From NCBI GenBank assembly GCA_029933295.1, contig JAOZOL010000112.1:1-7628 (forward strand): 7,628 nt of DNA, given 5' to 3'. This DNA is from Desulfobacterales bacterium (GTDB lineage Bacteria > Desulfobacterota > Desulfobacteria > Desulfobacterales > Desulfosalsimonadaceae). Both the position numbers and the translations under genes were made by a program. The notes beneath the pieces were generated by a model. It ran no database searches. It saw nothing but the letters and a program-made list of their open reading frames with translations, and had not been told where the DNA came from. Shown one piece after another: positions 1 through 5,489 of the stretch (position 1 is its first letter; every line of letters starts with the position of its first letter).

Positions 1-146
1 GTCAAGGATGAAATGACGTAAGATTGCGCCGTAATTTTTTGTGCCCGCAAGGCGCGGCTTGGGGAGCATAGCGGGCTACGCGACTCAAGTCGTAACGACG
101 CAGGCGCAAAAAAGGACAAGCAATATGCGTCAGTTCAGAGTTGACG
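1..146. repeat. Large nested imperfect palindrome (repeat element)
   Basis: Almost the whole stretch folds back on one centre near 73.5. Paired blocks from outside in are GTCAA (1-5) with TTGAC (141-145), TGACG (14-18) with CGTCA (128-132), ATTGC (23-27) with GCAAT (120-124), TTTTTTGTGCC (35-45) with GGCGCAAAAAA (103-113, one G-U-type mismatch), CTTG (58-61) with CAAG (86-89), and TAGC (69-72) with GCTA (75-78). Between the blocks the pairing is imperfect. No transposase or open frame fits it. It looks like a dispersed palindromic or MITE-like element; that it is repeated elsewhere in the genome is inference. It begins at the window edge, so its left limit is unknown. It ends 12 bp beyond the stop of the neighbouring minus-strand gene. 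Neither strand has a T-run directly after the stem, so it is not a standard terminator. Confidence 0.65.
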
Positions 147-157
147 AGACATCAAGA

Positions 158-430
158 TTATTCTTCAAAAACACCCAGCTTAAGTGGTAGCCACCAGGTA
201 AACCCAAAAACCATTGTTTTGACAAATATTTTTTCCGGAGTTAAGCCTTTTTCTTTTCCTATGGGCAGTGACATGGCAAGTTCCAGGGGATGCAGGATTC
301 CCCAGCCCAGCATTACACACCACCAGAGGATTGTAAGAGTTCCGCTTTCAAACGGAAAAAATATTCCATAAAAAATAAACAGCCAGCCTGCGACACTTCC
401 CGCCATCATGATTTTCCAGAATTTTTGCAT
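158..430 (-). CDS. Small three-helix membrane protein, function unknown
   Basis: A 90-residue hydrophobic protein with probable membrane segments at about residues 7-27, 31-54 and 69-87. They are separated by a short acidic turn (FESG) and a charged loop (IGKEKGLTPEK). It is rich in tryptophan, with WW pairs at 36-37 and 79-80, and has a HPLEL stretch at 47-51 that could be a conserved site. The ATG is preceded by a strong ribosome-binding sequence (AAGGGGGGAAG, about 6 bases away), which supports this start and makes it a real gene. It has the same orientation as ahcY but lies 237 bp downstream, beyond two inverted repeats, so co-transcription is uncertain. I do not recognise the family. Inner-membrane location is inferred from composition only. 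Confidence 0.72.
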   Translation of the reverse strand: MQKFWKIMMAGSVAGWLFIFYGIFFPFESGTLTILWWCVMLGWGILHPLELAMSLPIGKEKGLTPEKIFVKTMVFGFTWWLPLKLGVFEE

Positions 431-505
431 GTTTTTTCTTCCCCCCTTGTTAATGAATTAATTGTGATGGATAGACAAAATTGGAGATGCAGCGCGTGTA
501 AGCGT

Positions 506-570
506 TTAACCTGCATTTCTCACGCCGAGTTTGCTGCAACGTCGCAGATGCGGCGTATCTTTTCAGGTAA
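506..570. repeat. Imperfect inverted repeat, about 65 bp
   Basis: Outer arms TTAACCTG (506-513) and CAGGTAA (564-570) and middle arms ACGCCG (522-527) and CGGCGT (551-556) share one centre near 539. A small inner stem, CTGC (534-537) with GCAG (544-547), is slightly off-centre. The arrangement resembles a small dispersed palindromic element or the relic of an insertion-sequence end. No transposase is nearby. Presence in several copies is inference. Confidence 0.45.
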
Positions 571-574
571 CCGT

Positions 575-624
575 AAACTGGCAACCGTCAACCCGATAAG
601 CATGCCTCAACAACATGCCAGTTT
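575..624. repeat. 9-bp inverted repeat with 32-nt loop
   Basis: AAACTGGCA (575-583) and TGCCAGTTT (616-624) are perfect reverse complements. They lie 44 bp beyond the ahcY stop codon, so they could form a hairpin at the 3' end of the sahR-ahcY mRNA. The loop is long and no U-run follows on the minus strand, so it is not a canonical intrinsic terminator. It adjoins the repeat at 506-570 and may be part of the same element. Confidence 0.4.
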
Positions 625-667
625 TGCTCAGTATATCAAGAGGATAGCATCAAGCCAGAAAGTTGAG

Positions 668-2116
668 TTAATATCTGTAATGCTCCGGTTTATACGGCCC
701 TTCCACCGGAACTCCGAGATAATCCGCCTGCTCCTGGGTTAGTTTGGTCATTTTGACTCCAAGTCTTCCCAGATGAAGTCTTGCCACCTCTTCATCAAGT
801 TTTTTAGGTAGTGTATATACTTGTTTTTCATGTTTTTTGCCTGCCAGTTCGATTTGTGCAAGAACCTGGTTGGTGAAGCTGTTGCTCATGACAAAGCTGG
901 GATGGCCGGTGGCGCATCCGAGATTGACCAGGCGGCCTTCGGCAAGAACAATGATCGACCGGCCGGACTTCAATGTCCACTTGTCCACCTGGGGTTTGAT
1001 GTTCATCATCGTGCAATCCGGTGAGTTGAGCAGGTAGGCCATCTCGATTTCATTGTCAAAATGTCCGATATTGCAGACAATGGCCTCGTCCTTCATTTGT
1101 TCCATATGGGCACCGGTAATCACATGATAACATCCGGTGGCTGTGACGAAAATATCGCCGGTTTTAACCGCATCTTCGATGGTCAACACTTCATAACCTT
1201 CCATTGCAGCCTGAAGGGCACAAATGGGATCAACTTCTGTAATCAGAACACGTGCGCCGTAACCTCTCATGGAGGCAGCACAGCCTTTGCCGACATCGCC
1301 ATAGCCGCATATCACAACGATTTTTCCCGCAAGCATGACGTCCGTAGCCCGTTTTATACCATCGGCCAAAGACTCCTGACAGCCATAGAGGTTGTCAAAT
1401 TTTGATTTTGTCACCGAATCATTCACGTTAATGGCAGGAAAAAGAAGTTCTTTGTTTTTTGCCAGATGATACAGCCGGTGGACACCGGTGGTGGTTTCTT
1501 CGGAAACGCCCCTGATTTTTTCAGCAACTTTATGCCAATGTTGCGGATCTCTTTCGTAAGATGCCTTCAAGCGATCCATCAGACATTTCATATCCGGGCT
1601 GTCATATGTTTTTTCAAACAGGGACGGATCTTTCTCCACCTTAACCCCCTGATGAACAAACAAAGTTGCATCTCCGCCGTCATCAACGATCAGGTCCGGC
1701 CCGCTGCCGTCCGGCCAGGTCAGCGCCATTTCCGTGCACCACCAGAAGTCTTCAAGGGTTTCTCCCTTCCAGGCAAAAACAGCCCCAGACCCCTTATCCG
1801 CGATGGCTGCCGCCGCATGGTCCTGGGTTGAGAAAATATTACATGTGGCCCACCGAAGATCAGCCCCCAATTCTTTTAATGTATCAATCAGCATGGCCGT
1901 TTGTATGGTCATGTGGAGACTGCCCATGATCTTCATGCCAGCCAGCGGTTTTTCCCTGCCGTATTTTTTCCGGGTTGCCATGAGACCCGGCATTTCATTT
2001 TCCGAAAGCTGCATATCTTTGTGGCCAAGTTCGGCCAGTGATAGATCGGCAATTTTGTGTTTTAACGACAGATCCAGTTCGGAAACCCCCGCAAACGTAT
2101 CTTCTTTATAATTCAT
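668..2116 (-). CDS. ahcY: Adenosylhomocysteinase (S-adenosylhomocysteine hydrolase)
   Basis: A cytoplasmic NAD-dependent enzyme that splits S-adenosylhomocysteine into adenosine and homocysteine, removing the inhibitory by-product of methyl transfer and feeding the methionine cycle. The 482 residues are full length for the long bacterial/plant form. Visible signatures are GSLHMT (65-70), DDGGD (145-149), SEETTTGVHRLY (205-216), the substrate/catalytic block VNDSVTKSKFDN (231-242), the Rossmann glycine loop GYGDVGKG (271-278), GHFDNEIE (351-358), GHPSFVMSNSF (404-414), and the canonical C-terminal KPEHYRY whose Lys and Tyr reach the NAD of the partner subunit. The segment around 155-200 is the extra insert that separates this form from the shorter human type. 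The ATG overlaps the sahR stop as ATGA, with GAGGA about 8 bases upstream, so translation is probably coupled. No residue known to be essential appears lost. Confidence 0.98.
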   Translation of the reverse strand: MNYKEDTFAGVSELDLSLKHKIADLSLAELGHKDMQLSENEMPGLMATRKKYGREKPLAGMKIMGSLHMTIQTAMLIDTLKELGADLRWATCNIFSTQDHAAAAIADKGSGAVFAWKGETLEDFWWCTEMALTWPDGSGPDLIVDDGGDATLFVHQGVKVEKDPSLFEKTYDSPDMKCLMDRLKASYERDPQHWHKVAEKIRGVSEETTTGVHRLYHLAKNKELLFPAINVNDSVTKSKFDNLYGCQESLADGIKRATDVMLAGKIVVICGYGDVGKGCAASMRGYGARVLITEVDPICALQAAMEGYEVLTIEDAVKTGDIFVTATGCYHVITGAHMEQMKDEAIVCNIGHFDNEIEMAYLLNSPDCTMMNIKPQVDKWTLKSGRSIIVLAEGRLVNLGCATGHPSFVMSNSFTNQVLAQIELAGKKHEKQVYTLPKKLDEEVARLHLGRLGVKMTKLTQEQADYLGVPVEGPYKPEHYRY

Positions 2117-3030
2117 TGTTTTTTCCTCGCTATTGTTAAGTTTAAATTAATCGACTGCTTTAAATGAAATGTTTTTATTTCACGTTTTTTAAAACCGCTG
2201 TTGTTTAAAATAGTTCGGATCTCTTCTTTTGAAAACCCAAGCCATCTGTCACCGTATTTTTTCCGCATCTCTTCATTGGTATGCTTTTCAAAATCAGCAA
2301 TAACAAAAATACCGTCTTTTTTTAAAATTCGAAAAACCTCCAACGCCACTTTTTCAGGATCAGCCAGGTGGTGCATGACCATGGATATAACGGCAAGATC
2401 AGCCTCACTGTCTCCCATGGGAAGATGTTCAAGCTCACCCAGGCGCAGTTCAATATTCCGATTGTTATCGGAAAACAGCTTTTGCGCCTGATCCAGCATT
2501 TTACGGGAGCTGTCTATCCCAACCACAAATTCGGCTTTTTTTTCCAGCCTTAAAAGCAGTTCCCCTGTTCCACAGCCAAGATCCACAGCATAACGACATG
2601 CATCAATACAGTCAAAAATTGTCTGGTTAAGATCAAAATCGCCAAGAACCTTTTGTTGCAGATAGTTCCATTCAGATGCAATGGCATTAAAAAAGTTTGT
2701 TGATTTAATGCGGCGTTCTTTCACAAGCACGGCTGCCTTTTCAAGATCTCTGGCAAGCACATCTTCTGATTGAAAAAGAAATCTGATACACTCGACAAAC
2801 CGACCGGCATCACCGTCTGCAACTGCGGAATAAAACGCCCATGCTCCGTCCCTTCTGCAGTTAAGAATTCCTGAATCTGTCATTACCTTGAGATGTCTGG
2901 ATATTCTTGACTGTCCCATATCCATGAGGGTCACAATTTCATTCACGCTCAATTCATGATGATGTAGAATGTTGATCAGCCGCAGGCGTGTCTCATCAGC
3001 CATCGCTTTAAAATATGCCAGACAAATCAT
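2113..3030 (-). CDS. sahR: SahR-like ArsR-family regulator fused to an SAM-methyltransferase domain
   Basis: A 305-residue two-domain cytoplasmic regulator. Residues 1-75 form a winged helix-turn-helix of ArsR type (FKAMADETRLRLI at 7-19, recognition helix around QSRISRHLKVM at 40-50, wing around RRDGAWAFYS). The metal-binding ELCVCD motif is absent (ELSVNEI instead), so it is not a metal sensor. After a helical linker, residues about 145-245 form a class I methyltransferase fold: VDLGCGTGE (149-157), acidic loop VGID (170-173), MVMHHL (218-222). The same fusion sits before ahcY in Desulfovibrio, where the family is known as SahR and senses S-adenosylhomocysteine. Here the domain is probably a ligand sensor; catalysis cannot be excluded. 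I chose the ATG at 3028-3030 because CAGGA lies about 8 bases upstream. An in-frame TTG at 3091-3093 would add 21 residues but sits in the promoter -35 box. Confidence 0.9.
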   Translation of the reverse strand: MICLAYFKAMADETRLRLINILHHHELSVNEIVTLMDMGQSRISRHLKVMTDSGILNCRRDGAWAFYSAVADGDAGRFVECIRFLFQSEDVLARDLEKAAVLVKERRIKSTNFFNAIASEWNYLQQKVLGDFDLNQTIFDCIDACRYAVDLGCGTGELLLRLEKKAEFVVGIDSSRKMLDQAQKLFSDNNRNIELRLGELEHLPMGDSEADLAVISMVMHHLADPEKVALEVFRILKKDGIFVIADFEKHTNEEMRKKYGDRWLGFSKEEIRTILNNSGFKKREIKTFHLKQSINLNLTIARKKQ

Positions 3031-3043
3031 ATTACAATTCCTG

Positions 3044-3065
3044 TATATCAAGATATATTGATATA
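3044..3065 (-). promoter_or_regulatory. Probable SahR operator (8-6-8 inverted repeat)
   Basis: TATATCAA (3044-3051) and TTGATATA (3058-3065) are perfect reverse complements around a 6-bp AT-only centre apart from one G. The site lies immediately downstream of the -10 box of the sahR promoter and covers the expected transcription start, ending 13 bp before the chosen ATG. A dimeric ArsR-type repressor bound here would block initiation, giving autoregulation of sahR-ahcY. The assignment to SahR is inference from position, symmetry and family. Confidence 0.75.
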
Positions 3066-3093
3066 ATAATATGCTTTTTTCCTTCCATGTCAA
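3066..3093 (-). promoter_or_regulatory. Sigma-70 type promoter of sahR-ahcY
   Basis: On the minus strand, TTGACA (3088-3093, perfect consensus) is followed after 16 bp by TATTAT (3066-3071, five of six to consensus). Transcription would start around 3059, inside the operator, giving a leader of about 30 bases with the sahR ribosome-binding site. The A/T-rich tract upstream (3100-3175) could act as an UP element. Confidence 0.75.
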
Positions 3094-3156
3094 GTCAAAT
3101 TTAACGGCATCGTAGAAAAAAAAATTGGAAAAAAACTAACGTTTAAAGAAAAAATA

Positions 3157-3165
3157 TGGTATATT
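3157..3165 (+). promoter_or_regulatory. Possible extended -10 promoter for the GAF gene
   Basis: TGG followed by TATATT (3160-3165) fits an extended -10 element (TGn plus five of six of TATAAT). No good -35 box lies at the right distance. The leader would be about 175 bases and would include the palindrome at 3198-3214. This is a tentative call in AT-rich sequence. Confidence 0.28.
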
Positions 3166-3197
3166 ATTTTTATAGACGAATCGCTTCATGCTCAATT

Positions 3198-3214
3198 CAA
3201 AAATCCGATTTTTG
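3198..3214. promoter_or_regulatory. 17-bp odd palindrome, possible regulator site
   Basis: CAAAAATC (3198-3205) and GATTTTTG (3207-3214) are perfect reverse complements around a single central C. The one-base centre makes an RNA hairpin of this form unlikely, so a protein-binding site is a better reading. The binding protein is unknown. It lies about 135 bp before the GAF start codon. Confidence 0.35.
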
Positions 3215-3348
3215 CACCAGCGAGCCGGTAATACTTCATCTCAATTGAAATTACATCTCATTTTCACTTTGAATTTCTCCTGTCTAAAGGTTTTTACAAT
3301 GCGTAAACACCACCCATAATTATTTTAATCATCGAAAGGAGGGATCTC

Positions 3349-3981
3349 ATGAAACAGCAACTTATCAATTATGAAACAATATTAAGCATCACCAAGGCAA
3401 TTTCTCATTCCAGGGACCCGGAAGAGATTGCACTCATGACGACGGAAAGCATTAAAACCGCCATGGAGGTCAAAGGATGTTCCTTGTTTCTCTTTAATCG
3501 TAAAACCAATGAATTGGAGTTGGCCGCCTCATTCGGGTTGAGTGATGAATATATTAATAAAGGGCCTGTCAGCGCATTAAAATCAATCGCCCAGTCACTG
3601 AAGGAGGGACCAGTTGCGATTTATGATGTTATGGATGATCCGAGAATTCAATATCCCGATGAAGCACAAAAAGAAGGAATTGTCTCTATCCTGTCAGTGC
3701 CTGTCGTGGTCGGTGGTAATTTGATCGGGGCCATGCGTGTCTATACGTCTGAAGCATGGGAATTTACTCTGTGGGATGTCAATTTTGTCCAGGCTCTGGC
3801 CCAGATTGCCGGGGCAGCTATTAATATGGCCAGATATATCAAAGGATTAAAAAGCAGCATCGATGTTTTAAAAACAATGAAAGAGGTTCAGACCCAAAAA
3901 ACCACAAGAAGAACGCCATACGAGGGTGTTCCCGTCAGTGTTGCTTCAAACAAAATTGGCAAAAAAGGTAAAAAGAAATAA
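3349..3981 (+). CDS. Stand-alone GAF-domain protein
   Basis: A 210-residue soluble protein made almost entirely of one GAF sensory domain (about residues 22-160). Recognisable parts are a helical start (YETILSITKAISHSRDPEEIA), the strand VKGCSLFLFNRKTNELELAASFGLS (41-65), the middle YDVMDDPRIQYPDEAQKEGIVSILSVPVV (92-120) and the typical VGGNLIGAMRVYT (121-133), then the closing helix FVQALAQIAGAAINMARYI. GAF domains bind small ligands such as cyclic nucleotides, or haem or flavin, but nothing here fixes the ligand. No kinase, cyclase, helix-turn-helix or membrane segment is attached; after a short helix the chain ends in a Lys-rich tail (GKKGKKK). It must therefore act through a partner, or the basic tail binds nucleic acid or another acidic surface (inference). 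The ATG has the strong ribosome-binding sequence AAAGGAGGG. It is monocistronic, since the next gene converges on it. Confidence 0.88.
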   Translation: MKQQLINYETILSITKAISHSRDPEEIALMTTESIKTAMEVKGCSLFLFNRKTNELELAASFGLSDEYINKGPVSALKSIAQSLKEGPVAIYDVMDDPRIQYPDEAQKEGIVSILSVPVVVGGNLIGAMRVYTSEAWEFTLWDVNFVQALAQIAGAAINMARYIKGLKSSIDVLKTMKEVQTQKTTRRTPYEGVPVSVASNKIGKKGKKK

Positions 3982-4082
3982 TTTTGAGCCCCGTGCGGTG
4001 CCCAACAAAGCTTACCTGGCCATGACGGAACAGTGAATGATTATTGACCACAGCTTCAGGGATTTAATGGCTTGATATCATT

Positions 4083-4100
4083 CCTGGCCGGATGGTCAGG
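4083..4100 (+). terminator. Weak hairpin between convergent genes
   Basis: CCTGGCC (4083-4089) pairs with GGTCAGG (4094-4100) around a GGAT loop in plus-strand RNA, giving seven pairs including one G-U. On the minus strand one pair becomes an A-C mismatch. It lies about 100 bp after the GAF stop and 15 bp beyond the stop of the convergent gene. No U-run follows, so it may only mark the 3' end of the GAF transcript. Nothing else of note is visible in 3982-4115. Confidence 0.25.
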
Positions 4101-4115
4101 GGTATAAAAAATGGG

Positions 4116-5138
4116 TTAATCCGTGCCGATGGTACTCATAAACGCCCAGCCCTTTTGGGGCACACCAGCAATGACGCCTTCGATGTTTGTATATCCAAAC
4201 CACTTTTCAACGGTAATCAGTTTGGCCGTCTGATCTTTTTTAAACACATTGATATCAAAGGAAAGTTTCCCATCAGCGGTTTTCACTGAGATGCTGACCG
4301 GATATTTTTTTTTTGTCCGTTTGCTTTGCCACCATTGTTTAACAGTATAATCAAAGGATGTTAATTTATAATTGTCGCCCTTCGGCGGTAGTACCATAAT
4401 ATAATTCCCCGGTAAACCTGGCTCTTCCTTAAAGGGCGGGGTTATGGCATTGATGATGACATCATAACCGGAGTCCAGGAGAGCAACAATAAAATCTCCG
4501 TTTTCAAACACCTCGTCGCCCCAGAAATGCTGAAAGTGCCCGTTACCGGTGGTATTTATTTTATATACGCTATTAATTTCCGCCTCCACCCGAACACGGG
4601 GGAGCATATACCAGTCAAACAATTTATCTTTTTGGTGCCAATCAAATATCTGATCGAGCCAGAGCATCTCTTTTTCCGGAAACAGTTTCATTTTTATGTG
4701 AAATTTTGAAAAATCCGCATTCACATCAATCGTGTTGTTTTCTTTATTATATTTAATCGTGCTTTTTTTGAATTTTTGATTCAGAGCGGTGTTATCATGC
4801 TTGACCTGTTCAAATGGAGGTATAAAAATGTCACTTTCATACATATACTCTTCGGTTGAAGTGTCGAGCCAGAAAATATGCCCTAAATTACCCTTAAAAA
4901 AATACAATACCCCTGAAACAAAGAACATGCCCACATATAACGATTCTTTTTTACCCGGCAAATCTAATCTCGTATGAATCGCCCATGTTTCAAGATCCTT
5001 ATCATGCTTGCCAGACGGGCAACAAATTTTGTTATCTGCGTAAACAAGTTGAATGCCAGCAAGATTAACGGTTATTATGACCAACAGGCATCTGACAAAC
5101 AATCCCCAAGCCTCAAAGCAGCAGATTTTTTTCTTCAT
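4116..5138 (-). CDS. Secreted AttH/CrtC-like (lipocalin-like) protein
   Basis: A 340-residue exported protein. Residues 1-34 are a signal peptide (MKKK start, hydrophobic LLVIITVNLAGIQLV, cleavage after VYA). The mature part shows the pattern of the AttH / hydroxyneurosporene-synthase-like double-lipocalin family: ETWAIHTRLDLPGKKESLYVG near its start, the signature TGNGHFQHFWGDE (197-209; the family usually has G-x-x-x-x-x-H-x-W-G), then WWQSKRTKKKYPVSI (269-283), matching the family W-x-S-x-x-T-x-x-x-YP motif, and a closing GYTNIEGVIAG...GWAFMSTIG. CrtC members hydrate carotenoids, but many relatives have no known substrate and no carotenoid gene is near, so a role in binding or modifying a hydrophobic molecule in the periplasm is only inference. 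I prefer the ATG at 5136-5138; an in-frame ATG at 5145-5147 adds three residues but sits only two bases from its GGA. Confidence 0.75.
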   Translation of the reverse strand: MKKKICCFEAWGLFVRCLLVIITVNLAGIQLVYADNKICCPSGKHDKDLETWAIHTRLDLPGKKESLYVGMFFVSGVLYFFKGNLGHIFWLDTSTEEYMYESDIFIPPFEQVKHDNTALNQKFKKSTIKYNKENNTIDVNADFSKFHIKMKLFPEKEMLWLDQIFDWHQKDKLFDWYMLPRVRVEAEINSVYKINTTGNGHFQHFWGDEVFENGDFIVALLDSGYDVIINAITPPFKEEPGLPGNYIMVLPPKGDNYKLTSFDYTVKQWWQSKRTKKKYPVSISVKTADGKLSFDINVFKKDQTAKLITVEKWFGYTNIEGVIAGVPQKGWAFMSTIGTD

Positions 5139-5179
5139 AATCGCCATTTTCCAGTTTAACGTGAAATAAATTACGCATT

Positions 5180-5208
5180 GTCATATCAATTACAAAATTG
5201 AGTGTCAA
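5180..5208 (-). promoter_or_regulatory. Sigma-70 type promoter of the AttH/CrtC-like gene
   Basis: On the minus strand, a perfect TTGACA (5203-5208) is separated by 17 bp from TATGAC (5180-5185, four of six). The expected start is near 5173, leaving a leader of about 35 bases. The two boxes lie just inside an inverted repeat, CATATCA (5182-5188) and TGATATG (5213-5219), that could hold a regulator. The half-sites resemble those of the SahR operator but are 24 bp apart instead of 6. Confidence 0.6.
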
Positions 5209-5412
5209 ACTGTGATATGTCTTTAATCAGGGTAACCGCATTTGGATTTGTGGAATCGTAAAAATCGAATTTGTTCTTTTTGTATAATTTTTTTCAATCA
5301 GCTCATTTTTAAATGGAAAATACCCGTGCACGGTGACTTTATTCTTAATCTGTTTTTCCTTGAAAAAAGAGACTGGTTTACATATGATACAAATGTAAAA
5401 AATTATCAACAA
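5186..5412 (-). pseudogene. Possible frameshifted 3' remnant of an unidentified gene
   Basis: Two minus-strand frames join into one protein-like reading. The first contains KNKVTVHGYFPFKNELIEKNYTK. After a run of five A (plus-strand T-run 5277-5281) the other frame continues KNKFDFYDSTNPNAVTLIKDIS and ends at TGA (5186-5188). One extra A in that run would join them without a break. There is no credible start or ribosome-binding site upstream, and a TAA lies just before the open part, so only a C-terminal piece remains. It is on the same strand as the AttH/CrtC-like gene and ends 48 bp before it, so it may once have been the preceding gene. I cannot name the family. The region is AT-rich, so a chance reading is possible; a sequencing error in the A-run would also give this picture, though it would not supply the missing start. 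Confidence 0.35.
5360..5388 (+). promoter_or_regulatory. Sigma-70 type promoter of the tatT-dctP operon
   Basis: TTGAAA (5360-5365, five of six) is followed after an ideal 17-bp spacer by TATGAT (5383-5388, five of six). Transcription would begin near 5395, leaving a leader of about 95 bases before the tatT ATG. It lies antisense to the decayed remnant, which suggests the remnant is no longer under coding constraint. Confidence 0.6.
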
Positions 5413-5489
5413 GCTTGATTATGAATATCTTGGAAAATGAAAACAGAACAATGGCGTAAAAGATTTTTAATCGACAGTAAAGGACTAAA

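Larger units (their letters stand above)
431..667. other. Gene-free spacer between ahcY and the small membrane gene
   Basis: No convincing gene lies here. The open frames crossing it run antisense to both neighbours and have no ribosome-binding site. The stretch is mostly taken up by two inverted repeats, at 506-570 and 575-624. I see no U-tract terminator for the ahcY transcript and no strong promoter for the downstream gene. Confidence 0.5.
3094..3348. other. AT-rich divergent intergenic region
   Basis: This spacer separates the divergent sahR and GAF genes. It holds A-tracts at 3115-3155, a possible extended -10 promoter for the GAF gene, a 17-bp odd palindrome at 3198-3214, and a TCAATTGA palindrome near 3240. 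It ends in a near-perfect Shine-Dalgarno sequence (AAAGGAGGG at about 3336-3344) for the GAF gene. No small gene or known riboswitch is apparent. Confidence 0.5.

Noticed and set aside
290..742. Plus-strand open frame of 150 codons across the left spacer
   Set aside because: It overlaps two minus-strand genes antisense, runs through two inverted repeats, has no ribosome-binding site and has a non-protein-like composition.
1061..1831. Plus-strand open frames of 114 and 121 codons inside ahcY
   Set aside because: They are antisense shadows of the strongly conserved ahcY coding sequence and lack ribosome-binding sites.
2117..3043. SAH riboswitch upstream of ahcY
   Set aside because: ahcY overlaps the preceding gene with no untranslated leader, and the sahR leader is only about 30 bases, too short for a known SAH-sensing RNA.
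3031..3093. N-terminal extension of SahR from the TTG at 3091-3093
   Set aside because: The extension would cover the promoter and operator and has no ribosome-binding site, whereas the ATG at 3028-3030 has CAGGA at good distance and matches the family start.
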